Below are positions 24,049 to 33,201 of a stretch of 64,000 nucleotides of DNA, piece after piece; positions within the stretch are counted from its first letter, which is position 1; each line of letters opens with the position of its first letter. A program made the translations under genes and the position numbers. Source of the DNA: an uncultured Candidatus Saccharibacteria bacterium (GTDB lineage Bacteria; Patescibacteria; Saccharimonadia; Saccharimonadales; UBA6022); NCBI GenBank assembly GCA_946886125.1, contig CAMPHY010000001.1, positions 5,852 to 69,851 of the forward strand, written 5' to 3'. The notes below the pieces were generated by a model. That model searched no databases and had not been told where the DNA came from. It saw only the letters and a program-made list of their open reading frames with translations.

Positions 24049-26085
24049 TTAGTTCAGTGTAGTCAGCCGTTGATACTGTTCAATTTGCACGGCTAATTGT
24101 TTATATTGTAACAGATCGTTACCCCCAGCAACGAATACTTTTGCTTGATACTGAGCTCGAGCGATCAACTTCGTATCAGACAGCGTGGCGATCTGTAAAT
24201 TCAATGCGCCATGCTGAGACCTGCCATAAATCTCCCCCGGACCGCGCAATTTCAAATCGACTTCAGCTAAATAAAATCCGTCATTTGATTTTTCTATCTC
24301 GCGTAAGCGTTGAGATGGCTTGTTACTATCGCTTAGAATTAAATAGCAATAGCTCTGATGAACGGATCGTCCTACGCGACCTCGGAGTTGATGTAACTGA
24401 CTGAGTCCAAAACGATCAGCATTTTCAATCATCATCACCGTCGCATTCGGTACATCGACGCCCACTTCAACAACCGTCGTACTCACCAATATATCAAGCT
24501 CACCCTTTGCAAATTGCTGCATTACCGCATCTTTTTGATCAGCTTTTAACTTGCCGTGAAGTAACCCGATTTTACGATGTTTAAAGATAGAATTTTGTAG
24601 TTTGACGTATTCTGATTGAACACTTTTAATCTCGTTATCTGGATTATCATCTATTAGACTGCAGATGATATATGCTTGGCGTCCCGCAGCAATTTGCTTA
24701 TCGACCTCCGCATACAGCTGAGCTCGGCTATTTGGTGACCAGATTTTTGTTGTAATTGGCAAGCGACCTTTCGGTAATTCGTTAAGAATACTGACATCAA
24801 GCTCACCATACACTGTCAAGGCTAGACTGCGTGGAATTGGCGTGGCTGTCATAGCAAGAAGGTGTGGCATATGTTCTGATTTTTTCAGTAACTCTTGCCG
24901 TTGCTTCACACCAAAACGATGCTGCTCATCAATCACTACAAAGCCCAACTTATGAAAATGTACCGTACCCTGAATCAATGCATGCGTCCCTACCACAACA
25001 TCCAACTCACCTGATGCAATCTTGTCATATAACACCTTGCGCACTTCGCCTTTGACACTTCCCGTGAGGAGTCCAACCGAAACACCGAATGGTTGAAGTA
25101 GGCGAGAAACCGTTTCCGCATGCTGCGAAGCTAAAATTTCCGTTGGCGCCATTAATGCAGTCTGAAAACCAGCTGCCGCTGCTTGTCTTGCCGCTAAAGC
25201 CGCCACCACTGTCTTGCCTGACCCAACGTCACCCTGCAATAGTCGATTCATCGGAGTCGCTTGTTCAAAATCTTGTATAATTTCCCAAGCTGCCCTTCGC
25301 TGGGCATCGGTTAAAGTAAATGGCAATTTTTTTACAAAAGCTCCGACTGCCTGCTGGTCAAATGGGATATGCCATCCCGTAAGCTTTGCATTTTCCTGCC
25401 GATTTAACTGACTAGCCAGTAGTAACTGAAATAACTCTTCAAACGCCAAACGCTCGCGAGCGGCAGCAACATCAGATTGCTTTTCAGGAAAGTGCATCCC
25501 CAGCACGGCATCTGAGCGAGAAAGTAATTTTTCATCACTAATGATAGATGATGGCAAGGTTTCGGGAAGCATTTTCATAAGGGGACGTAGCTCGTTCATA
25601 ATTTTACGCACCAACTGACTCTTCAAGCCCTTAATTGAGCGATACACGGGCAATAGACGATCTGTCTGTACTGGCATATCACTCACTTTCTCAACACTAG
25701 GATTCGTGAGCTGGTAGCGATTATAGTTAAACTCAAAGGTACCGGAGAAATAAAATTCTTCGTCAGCCTTAGCTAGCTGCGTTGTACGGTATGGCTGATT
25801 AAACCATATCGCCTGCAACTTTCCGCCTGCTTCATCAACCAGCGTTGCGGTCGTTAGCCGTAAGCCCCTGCGAACTGGCCGTGTAGCTATTTTTTCACAC
25901 CGAGCCTTAATTGTCGCTTTACCAGGGTGAATATCAGCAATCTGTGTCACTTCAGAGTAATCTTCATGAGTACGTGGAAGAAAATTAATTAAATCTCCAA
26001 CAGTGTGTAGCCCGGCCAAAGCAAATTGCTCTGCCGTCTTCGCTCCGACACCTTTCACTTTTTCGAGTGATGAGACTAAATTCAT
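24049..26085 (-). CDS. recG: ATP-dependent DNA helicase RecG
   Basis: A 678-residue RecG, which remodels stalled replication forks and Holliday junctions. An N-terminal wedge/OB domain (about 60-155) is followed by the helicase core: Walker A GDVGSGKT near 285-292, DEQHRFG (DEAH-type motif II) near 387-393, the motif III-like TATPIPRSLA, and motif VI LHQLRGRVGRS. The C-terminal TRG-type segment (GEIYGRSQHG) is present. TATATA seven bases before the ATG makes it a possible leaderless gene. It heads the operon with the PLC-like gene and rsmD. Confidence 0.96.
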   Translation of the reverse strand: MNLVSSLEKVKGVGAKTAEQFALAGLHTVGDLINFLPRTHEDYSEVTQIADIHPGKATIKARCEKIATRPVRRGLRLTTATLVDEAGGKLQAIWFNQPYRTTQLAKADEEFYFSGTFEFNYNRYQLTNPSVEKVSDMPVQTDRLLPVYRSIKGLKSQLVRKIMNELRPLMKMLPETLPSSIISDEKLLSRSDAVLGMHFPEKQSDVAAARERLAFEELFQLLLASQLNRQENAKLTGWHIPFDQQAVGAFVKKLPFTLTDAQRRAAWEIIQDFEQATPMNRLLQGDVGSGKTVVAALAARQAAAAGFQTALMAPTEILASQHAETVSRLLQPFGVSVGLLTGSVKGEVRKVLYDKIASGELDVVVGTHALIQGTVHFHKLGFVVIDEQHRFGVKQRQELLKKSEHMPHLLAMTATPIPRSLALTVYGELDVSILNELPKGRLPITTKIWSPNSRAQLYAEVDKQIAAGRQAYIICSLIDDNPDNEIKSVQSEYVKLQNSIFKHRKIGLLHGKLKADQKDAVMQQFAKGELDILVSTTVVEVGVDVPNATVMMIENADRFGLSQLHQLRGRVGRSVHQSYCYLILSDSNKPSQRLREIEKSNDGFYLAEVDLKLRGPGEIYGRSQHGALNLQIATLSDTKLIARAQYQAKVFVAGGNDLLQYKQLAVQIEQYQRLTTLN

Positions 26086-26171
26086 ACCTCTTTATATATT
26101 ATCAGCTTAGCTATCACTTACGGCGATTAGCCAGTGCTTTAGTTTACATTTCGCACCAAGAAAAGGCAGGC

Positions 26172-26747
26172 CTATAAACTGACCCAACAATTAGTAATAC
26201 CATTTCCGCTCGACGTATAACCTGTCGTAGAAGTTTCATAAGGGTTTATTTCCGTGGCAGTTCCAGGTAGTTGTCGTCCAACATTCGCTAGCTGACAATC
26301 TTGCTGCTCACCCTTTAACCAATACATTAACAATGCAGGCGCTACATTGCCGTTATATGTGCGAGGTGAATAATAATTATAATATAGGCCATGGTAAGTC
26401 GGGTTTGTACCAGGCACACTCGACGGAGGTGTCCCGATCTTTCGTAGTTCTGTCATAAGCGCATTATTATCATTTGTCTGCTCAACACCTGTATAGGCTG
26501 TACAACTATTGTCTGTGGTCAAGCAGGCATTATAGGCAACAGGCAAACTGCCGTTTGTCGTCTTGTACGCCGTTATGATTTGCTGCACCTGTTTAGCTGC
26601 AGCTATTACTGCTGTATTATTTGCACGCTCCTGAATGCCGCTATAGGCGACAATCGTAATAGCTGCTAAAACCCCAATTACTACAATTACAATTAGTAGC
26701 TCGACAATCGTAAAGCCTGTTTGCCTGGAAGTTGAATTAGCGCTCAT
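26172..26747 (-). CDS. Type IV pilin-like protein
   Basis: A 191-residue prepilin. A short basic leader ends at the prepilin peptidase site TG|FTIVELLIVIVVIG, with Glu at +5 of the mature protein, followed by the hydrophobic assembly helix and the ANNTAVIAAAKQVQ spine. The C-terminal head holds several cysteines that probably form disulfides. TATACT preceded by TGt lies seven bases before the ATG (leaderless). It is one of four pilins in this window that share the first 35 or so residues but differ in the head. Confidence 0.92.
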   Translation of the reverse strand: MSANSTSRQTGFTIVELLIVIVVIGVLAAITIVAYSGIQERANNTAVIAAAKQVQQIITAYKTTNGSLPVAYNACLTTDNSCTAYTGVEQTNDNNALMTELRKIGTPPSSVPGTNPTYHGLYYNYYSPRTYNGNVAPALLMYWLKGEQQDCQLANVGRQLPGTATEINPYETSTTGYTSSGNGITNCWVSL

Positions 26748-26819
26748 GCTTTAGAGTATAACAGAACGAAAACTACCGCCTACGTCAGAGGGTCATTGCA
26801 GTCTAGGCCTTAATGAACA

Positions 26820-27497
26820 TCAAACACCATACTCTATTGCGTCTGCTTCATCATTCATTCTTGCCGCTATTCGTCCGACCCACCCTTGTAGTGATGATTG
26901 TTCGCGTAAAGGCAGTGGCGAGTATCCACCAGAGTCCCAAATCGCACGATACACATCCCGTTTCGTATCCAAGGTAGTTCCGATTAAGTTCTCATTTAAG
27001 CCATATAACTGAGCGCCGAGTTGAGCGCCCATTACCTCATCGACAGTGTGGGCAATGTCTGCAAAGGTGTCGGCGAATTCATCTGATTTCTGAGTATTAA
27101 AGGTGGCAATTTTCCTTGGAGGATACAATCCGCGTAATGTTTCATTTTGCAAAACGACTGTGGGCGACAAACCGACATACGACATAAATTGGCTATACGT
27201 AGGATCAATCGTCACCCCTTCATACTGGAGTACTACGTGCGCCATGCGCCGTTGATTAATCAAACGTGGAGCGATTTCTGGCTGCGTGACCATTCGCTCA
27301 GTATCAATATGATGTCGCTCCAAAAGAAAACACTGCAACGCCGCGGTCGCAACTCCACAATACGAATAGCGTAGCTGCAAATCCTCTCCAAGACCCGCCC
27401 TAATACCCTCTTGCATCAATGCCTTCTCGAGAGGTTGCGTTACGTGCGCAATGATATTGTCGAGTTCACCTGCCTCACTTGGCCGAGAAATATCCAT
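26820..27497 (-). CDS. Unknown protein with Cys-His-Asp pattern, possible thiol hydrolase
   Basis: A 225-residue protein lying between two pilin genes. Cys47 at the start of a helix (YSYCGVATAAL), His87 (RMAHVVLQY) and Asp98 (VTIDPTYSQF) appear in the order and spacing of the papain/transglutaminase/arylamine-acetyltransferase superfamily, so a thiol enzyme is plausible. There is no signal peptide. TAGTAT lies six bases before the ATG. The family is not recognised, and a role in pilin processing is only a guess from position. Confidence 0.6.
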   Translation of the reverse strand: MDISRPSEAGELDNIIAHVTQPLEKALMQEGIRAGLGEDLQLRYSYCGVATAALQCFLLERHHIDTERMVTQPEIAPRLINQRRMAHVVLQYEGVTIDPTYSQFMSYVGLSPTVVLQNETLRGLYPPRKIATFNTQKSDEFADTFADIAHTVDEVMGAQLGAQLYGLNENLIGTTLDTKRDVYRAIWDSGGYSPLPLREQSSLQGWVGRIAARMNDEADAIEYGV

Positions 27498-27528
27498 ACC
27501 TCTATACTACACTTGTCGAGTAGAAATG

Positions 27529-28101
27529 CTACACACTCACCCAGCAAGCCGTAACGTTCTCATTCGTATAGCTATAACTATACGAATTAGTAGATCGTCG
27601 CCATGCTTCACCCGCTCCTTGTGTCGCAACATCAGCAACGCCACAATTCTGCTGAAGACCATCAAGCCAATACATTATCAATACGATTCGATCGGATGCG
27701 CCGCTATCGTCAAACGTCGCACCAGCAGCGCGTGTGTTATACCATATTCCATAATACTTACCTGCAGCCTTACTTTCAGCCGGCGCATTGCCAATAGTAC
27801 TTAATTGGTTGCGCAATGTAGAATTATCAGTACTAACCGGAGTGCCAGCAAAGTCAGTGCATACATTCGTAAGGCATGGTGAGTTTGTAACGGGAATAGT
27901 ACCGTTTGTGGCACGGTACGCTTTTATTAATTTTATTGCTTGTTGAGCCGCAGCTATACGTGCGGTATTATTTGCTCGTTGCTGTATGCCGTTGTACGAG
28001 ACAATAGTGATTGCCGCTAAAATGCCAATCACTACAATAACGATAAGAAGTTCAACGATAGTAAAGCCATTTGATTTCAAAGAAGAAGAAATACTACTCA
28101 T
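27529..28101 (-). CDS. Type IV pilin-like protein
   Basis: A 190-residue prepilin with cleavage site NG|FTIVELLIVIVVIGILAA, hydrophobic N-terminal helix and a Ser/Thr/Asn-rich head containing Cys residues near 84 and 88 and towards the C-terminus. Its head resembles that of the pilin at 26172 (LTNVCTDF/GTPVSTDNS versus LTTDNSCTAYTG region), suggesting a duplication. TACAGT lies seven bases before the ATG. Confidence 0.92.
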   Translation of the reverse strand: MSSISSSLKSNGFTIVELLIVIVVIGILAAITIVSYNGIQQRANNTARIAAAQQAIKLIKAYRATNGTIPVTNSPCLTNVCTDFAGTPVSTDNSTLRNQLSTIGNAPAESKAAGKYYGIWYNTRAAGATFDDSGASDRIVLIMYWLDGLQQNCGVADVATQGAGEAWRRSTNSYSYSYTNENVTACWVSV

Positions 28102-28131
28102 GCTTTTTACTGTAGCATGTTATATACGGCG

Positions 28132-29346
28132 TTAACGTACTAGAATGAAACTATTTTTGCCTTTTTTTAGTAAACACAATGCCGTAATTTGATGATCTTC
28201 AGATACTTTCTCACCATTGATAGATACAGCGCCACCAGCAATCAAACGCTTGGCTTCACCATTACTTGATGCAATCTTGGTCTCAACCAGGCCTTCGACA
28301 ATCGTCTTGCCAGCTTCAATTGTAGGAATCTCCTGTGCCAATGCATCAAGATCATTATCGTTAAGATCACTAAAACTTCGACCGCCAAAGAGTACTTCCG
28401 TTACGCGCACCACGCTCTCGCAGCGCTCTTTACCATGTACAAGTGTGGTAACTTCGCGAGCAAGTGTTTTTTGTGCATCGCGAGCGCCTGGGTTTGCTTT
28501 TTGCACCGACTCTAGCGCTTCAATATCTGCCTGTGAAAGAAGTGTGTATACTTTAGCATACTCAAGCACACCTTCATCATCAACATTCAGCCAGAATTGG
28601 TAAAACTGGTACACACTGGTTTTGTTTGGATCAAGCCATATCGCACCGCCTTCAGATTTACCAAATTTTTTACCAGTAGCCTTATTCATAACAAGTGGGG
28701 TTGAGTATACATGCGCCTCCCCACCCTCCATACGACGAATTAAATCGACACCTGTAATAGAATTGCCCCATTGATCCGCACCACAAAGCTGCAGCGTAAC
28801 ACCGTGATTTTTATACAAGTGAACAAAGTCGTAGCCTTGGATGAGTGAGTAACTAAACTCAGCGTAACTAATACCCGCACCATCCTCACCGAGTCGCGAC
28901 TGCACAAAATCACGACCAAGCATGCCACTCATTGGCACGTGCTTCCCCACCATACGTAAAAACTCAAGATAATTCATATCCTTAAACCAGTCATAATTGT
29001 CAACCAACGTAAATGGTTGATCGGCGAAAATAGTCTGATATTGCGCGGCAATGCCAGCCTTATTCTTGGCAATCTCATCAAGCGTTTTTAAGTTTCGTTC
29101 GTCAGTCTTACCGTCTGGGTCACCAATCATACCGGTCGCACCACCTACGAGAAGATGTGCTCTATGGCCGTAGTCGATAAAGTGCCGTACCATCATAGCT
29201 GCTGCTAAGTTACCTATCTGCATGCTATCGGCACTTGGATCAACGCCAAAATAAAATGCAATTGGCTCACCATCAAGTGCAGTGATATCATCAAAGGTCA
29301 TTTGGTTGACGAATCCTCGCCAGGTCAGTTCTTCGGAAAGCTTCAT
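28132..29346 (-). CDS. tyrS: Tyrosyl-tRNA synthetase
   Basis: A 404-residue class I synthetase. The HIGH-type signature appears as SMQIGNL (about 41-47), the tyrosine pocket as SYSLIQGYDF and CGADQWGN, and the KMSKS loop as KKFGKS near 230. The C-terminal S4-like RNA-binding domain is present (EAKRLIAGGAVSINGEKV). A Shine-Dalgarno GGAG stands five bases before the ATG. It is divergent from the PBP gene. Confidence 0.96.
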   Translation of the reverse strand: MKLSEELTWRGFVNQMTFDDITALDGEPIAFYFGVDPSADSMQIGNLAAAMMVRHFIDYGHRAHLLVGGATGMIGDPDGKTDERNLKTLDEIAKNKAGIAAQYQTIFADQPFTLVDNYDWFKDMNYLEFLRMVGKHVPMSGMLGRDFVQSRLGEDGAGISYAEFSYSLIQGYDFVHLYKNHGVTLQLCGADQWGNSITGVDLIRRMEGGEAHVYSTPLVMNKATGKKFGKSEGGAIWLDPNKTSVYQFYQFWLNVDDEGVLEYAKVYTLLSQADIEALESVQKANPGARDAQKTLAREVTTLVHGKERCESVVRVTEVLFGGRSFSDLNDNDLDALAQEIPTIEAGKTIVEGLVETKIASSNGEAKRLIAGGAVSINGEKVSEDHQITALCLLKKGKNSFILVR

Positions 29347-29461
29347 TCTATCTCCATAAATATTATCTATAATTATCTGTTAGTATAGCAGAAATTGGTT
29401 CTATTAAGACGTAAGAAATGATATACTGAAGGACAATAATGCTTATGGGAAGTAAATAGAC

Positions 29462-32137
29462 GTGGTGAAAAAACCGAACAAATCTCGCAACATGAGCGTG
29501 TACTCTAACCTTGCGCACAAACGTAAGACAAAAAAAGATAGTGAAGCTCGTAAAAAAGCTACTTATTTAGCAAGTTTGCCAAAACACCCGGTAAAGCGTA
29601 CTCTCTACCGCCTTCATCCAAAACGCTTCTGGGGATTCTGGTTCAGTAAGCGTGGGGCTATTACCGCATTGAAGATCAGCGGTGTTGCGCTCCTATTTAT
29701 GGTGCTTGTCGTCGGTGCTCTGTTTGCCTACTACCGTAAAGATCTCGATGCCATTCGCCCAGGCGAACTCGCAAAGCGTGTCCAGACAACCGTCACCACC
29801 TACTACGATCGTAATGGTGAACTTTTGTGGCGCGATAAAGGTAGCGGTAACTACAAGCTGGTGGTCGACGGCGAAGAGATTAGTGATCACATGAAAAACG
29901 CGACAATCGCTATCGAAGACCAGGATTTCTATAAGCATAATGGCGTCAGCCCGACCGGCATCATTCGAGCAGCTATTAACAACGTGAGTGGTGGCGATGC
30001 ACAAGGTGGCTCAACCCTTACCCAGCAGCTTGTTAAACAAGTCTTCTTTGAAGATGAAGCAGACGAGCGTGGTCTCGCTGGTATCCCTCGAAAGATTAAA
30101 GAGATGATTTTATCAATCGAAGTTGAACGTATGTACGACAAGCCTCAAATCATCGAGCTCTACTTAAATGAATCGCCATATGGCGGACGCCGTAATGGAG
30201 TTGAATCTGCCGCACAAACATACTTCTCAAAGTCAGCTAAAGAACTTGGTATTGCGGAATCCGCACTGCTTGCTTCCATTCCAAATCAACCCGGTCTATA
30301 TGACCCATACAATGAAGCTGGACACGAAGCGCTCATCGCGCGCCAACATAAGACACTTAATAGTATGGTTGAGCTTGGCTTCATTACACAAGCTGAATCC
30401 GATGAAGCTAAAAAAATGCCGATTCTCGACAATATCACACCTGAAGCCAGTCAATATGAGGGTATTAAAGCGCCCCACTTTGTACAAATGGTCCGAGCAC
30501 AACTAGAGCGTGAACTTGGTAAGGTTACCGTTGGACGCGGCGGCTTAGTTGTCAAAACCACGCTCGACCTTCGTATTCAAGAAAAGTTACGAGAATCGAT
30601 GACTGAGATGTTTCAATCTGGTATTCCCGAATACGCCGGATTTACTAACGGCGCTGCCACTGTCGAAGACGTACAAACAGGACAAGTAGTCGCCATGGTT
30701 GGTAGTCGCGACTTCCAGTATCCAGGTTTTGGCCAAGATAACGCGGCAACCGCATACATTCAACCAGGCTCTTCTATTAAACCACTCGTATTCGCCGAAT
30801 TATTTGAACAAAAACCAGCCGGGCAACGTAACTACGGTAGCGGTACTATCTTAAAAGACGAACCGATTGATGACATATACGGTGCCGAGCTCCAAAATGC
30901 CGACCGAAGGTTTAAGGGTAATATGATGATTCGTGATAGCTTAGCTCAGTCTCGTAACATTCCAGCTGTTAAAGCGATGTATATATCTGGAGTAACGCCA
31001 ACCCTTGAAACTATTCGTGCTATGGGTGATATAAATTACTGTACGCGGGGTGTAGAAAAACAAGCAGGACTTTCATCTGCAATTGGCTCTTGTGGCACTA
31101 GACAGATCGATCATGTCAATGCATTTGCTTCACTAGCACGCATGGGAGTATACAAGCCACATAGTAGTGTCCTAGAAGTCCGCAATAACCAGAATGAAGT
31201 CATTAAAAAATGGAAAGATGAAAGCAAACGTGTTATCAATGCTGAATCAGCCTATATTGTAAATGACATCCTAACTGATGCTGCCGCCCGCCAACCTTTA
31301 TTTGGTAATGCTACTACTGGATTCTCAATCCCTGGCGTCCAGACAGCTACCAAAACCGGTACGTCAGATATCGGTGGACAGGCAAAAGATCTTTGGATGA
31401 TGAGTTACAGCCCAGCTCTTTCAATGGGCGTATGGCTTGGTAACTCTGACACCCGCACCCTTAATCGAAGTGATTCATCGCTTCCAGGACCAATTATCGC
31501 TGACGTAATGGAGTTTGCGCACAAAGAAGTATACGCCCCAGCCAACAAGTGGCAATCAGGTGACTGGTTCACTGCTCCAGCTGGCATTCAAACCATCAAC
31601 GGCGAACTCTACCCATCGTGGTATAACAAGAGCCAAGGACAGACCAACGCCAAGTTAACCTTTGACCGTGTCTCAAAAAAGAAAGCAACTGAATGTACTC
31701 CAGATGCCGCCCGGATTGAAGTTGATGTTCTCAAGAGCATTGATCCAGTTACCAAACGCGAAATATTCATTAGCCCTGATGGATATAATGCGACCGAAGA
31801 GGACGACGCGCACGATTGTGGTGATGCCAAACCAAGTATTTCAGGTATATCTGTTAGCCAAGTTGGCGATAGTAATCAATACCGAATTGAGATAAGCGCG
31901 CGTCGTGGCACGTTTGCACTTGAAGAAATCACCGTGTCGGTCGGTGGACAGTCTATTGGCACACTAAGTGCGAGCGCGAGTGGTGATTATGAAACGACGT
32001 ACACCGCTAATGACTCTGGTCAGCAAACAATAGCCGTCAATGTACGCGACGACGGCTATTACAGCAGCAGCAGCTCACGCAGCTTTATGTTTGATAGTGG
32101 CAGCGATCCCGGTAACTCAGATGAATTAGACGACTAG
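29462..32137 (+). CDS. Bifunctional class A penicillin-binding protein
   Basis: An 891-residue PBP1-type enzyme that polymerises and cross-links peptidoglycan outside the membrane. A long basic cytoplasmic tail (1-65) leads to one membrane helix (about 68-90). The GT51 transglycosylase shows IEDQDFYKHNG with catalytic Glu152 and GGSTLTQQLVK (182-192). The transpeptidase shows SSIK (Ser437), SRN (497-499) and KTG (631-633). A C-terminal Ig-like/beta domain from about 790 ends in an acidic Ser/Asp tail. The start is GTG at 29462 with a second GTG next to it; TATACT lies about 35 bases upstream. Confidence 0.95.
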   Translation: MVKKPNKSRNMSVYSNLAHKRKTKKDSEARKKATYLASLPKHPVKRTLYRLHPKRFWGFWFSKRGAITALKISGVALLFMVLVVGALFAYYRKDLDAIRPGELAKRVQTTVTTYYDRNGELLWRDKGSGNYKLVVDGEEISDHMKNATIAIEDQDFYKHNGVSPTGIIRAAINNVSGGDAQGGSTLTQQLVKQVFFEDEADERGLAGIPRKIKEMILSIEVERMYDKPQIIELYLNESPYGGRRNGVESAAQTYFSKSAKELGIAESALLASIPNQPGLYDPYNEAGHEALIARQHKTLNSMVELGFITQAESDEAKKMPILDNITPEASQYEGIKAPHFVQMVRAQLERELGKVTVGRGGLVVKTTLDLRIQEKLRESMTEMFQSGIPEYAGFTNGAATVEDVQTGQVVAMVGSRDFQYPGFGQDNAATAYIQPGSSIKPLVFAELFEQKPAGQRNYGSGTILKDEPIDDIYGAELQNADRRFKGNMMIRDSLAQSRNIPAVKAMYISGVTPTLETIRAMGDINYCTRGVEKQAGLSSAIGSCGTRQIDHVNAFASLARMGVYKPHSSVLEVRNNQNEVIKKWKDESKRVINAESAYIVNDILTDAAARQPLFGNATTGFSIPGVQTATKTGTSDIGGQAKDLWMMSYSPALSMGVWLGNSDTRTLNRSDSSLPGPIIADVMEFAHKEVYAPANKWQSGDWFTAPAGIQTINGELYPSWYNKSQGQTNAKLTFDRVSKKKATECTPDAARIEVDVLKSIDPVTKREIFISPDGYNATEEDDAHDCGDAKPSISGISVSQVGDSNQYRIEISARRGTFALEEITVSVGGQSIGTLSASASGDYETTYTANDSGQQTIAVNVRDDGYYSSSSSRSFMFDSGSDPGNSDELDD

Positions 32138-32145
32138 TTGATACT

Positions 32146-32192
32146 ACGTATAAAATAACCACTCAACGAGAGTGGTTATTTTATACGTTTTT
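32146..32192. terminator. Bidirectional terminator between PBP and PIN-TRAM genes
   Basis: A perfect 19-bp stem (ACGTATAAAATAACCACTC and its complement) with a 5-base loop separates the converging genes; the longest hairpin of the window. Confidence 0.92.
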
Positions 32193-32202
32193 GTAGGTAT
32201 CG

Positions 32203-33186
32203 CTACGGCTGATTATCAACCAAGTTAATTAACGCGGCTTCGCGCTGTGCAGATGTCTTAGGGCGCTTACTCGCTGGTTTTATCGTTGCTTGTCGCTGCG
32301 GCTGCTGACGAGACGTGCGCTGTTGCTGCTTGGGTGCTGCTTTCGCTTCACGCTTAGCAAGCCGCGTATCATTATTATCACTGTGGTATACCGCCGTTGG
32401 TTTTATGGGAGCACGCCCAGCTGGCTGCTTGCCAGTCACTTTATTCGCAACAACTTTCTTTGGTGATACTTTTTGACTCACCGATGGTCGCTCTACTAAT
32501 TTTGCAAACATCATTTTACCTGCCGCTGTTTGAAGCGACCGAATAAACTCTATTTCTGCGGTTTGGCCAATATGCTTATAGGCATGCTCTACTACGACCA
32601 TAGTACCGTCGGTTAAATAACCGACGGCCTGGTGTGCATCTTGTCCTTTTTGCACTAATTCAAGAAGCATTTTTTCACCAGGCAAATACGCCATGCGCAA
32701 TGTTTGCGCTAGTTCGTTTACATTTAAGATGCGGATATTTTCGACCTGAGCAACTTTATTCAGGTTGAAATCGATTGTGCACACAGCTCCGTTATACTGT
32801 CTGGCAAGATTAAGCAGTCGTTCGTCAACACCTTCTTCTGCCTTGCTGCCATCCTGTAGAATCTCAACCGTCACCGCGTCCATCGTCTGAAGCTGACGCA
32901 CCACGTCAAGTCCATGTCGAGCACGAGCACGCTTGTCGTGATCAGCATTGTCGGCTAAGTATTGCAGTTCTCCAATAACGCTACGCGGAATGATTAACCG
33001 ATCCCCAATAAAGCCCGAGCTGGCGACAGCCAGAATACGACCATCTATTAATACCGATGTGTCGACAAAAATAGGGCGGGTTTCTTTACCAAGACGATTT
33101 TGACGCGGCAATTTTACAACCAAGTACGTTACTTCAATGAGTAGCGCCGTTAGTCCGAGTGCTATTAGTATGTCTGTTATATTCAT
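32203..33186 (-). CDS. PIN-TRAM domain protein, YacL-like
   Basis: A 327-residue protein with one N-terminal membrane helix (about 5-26), a PIN nuclease domain (FVDTSVLIDGR with Asp42 and Asp48, then IGELQYLADN and DFNLNKVA acidic residues), a TRAM RNA-binding domain (about 165-225) and a Lys/Gln/Pro/Arg-rich tail of about 80 residues. B. subtilis YacL has four membrane helices, so the anchor is shortened. AAGGA precedes the ATG and the gene follows radA by 15 bases, mirroring the clpC-radA-yacL order of Firmicutes. RNase activity is inferred. Confidence 0.85.
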   Translation of the reverse strand: MNITDILIALGLTALLIEVTYLVVKLPRQNRLGKETRPIFVDTSVLIDGRILAVASSGFIGDRLIIPRSVIGELQYLADNADHDKRARARHGLDVVRQLQTMDAVTVEILQDGSKAEEGVDERLLNLARQYNGAVCTIDFNLNKVAQVENIRILNVNELAQTLRMAYLPGEKMLLELVQKGQDAHQAVGYLTDGTMVVVEHAYKHIGQTAEIEFIRSLQTAAGKMMFAKLVERPSVSQKVSPKKVVANKVTGKQPAGRAPIKPTAVYHSDNNDTRLAKREAKAAPKQQQRTSRQQPQRQATIKPASKRPKTSAQREAALINLVDNQP

Positions 33187-33201
33187 GTTCTTTTTTCCTT
33201 A

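Noticed and set aside
27451..27804. 117-aa plus-strand frame across a pilin end
   Set aside because: Crosses the promoter and start of the Cys-His-Asp gene and the pilin C-terminus on the other strand; no independent support.
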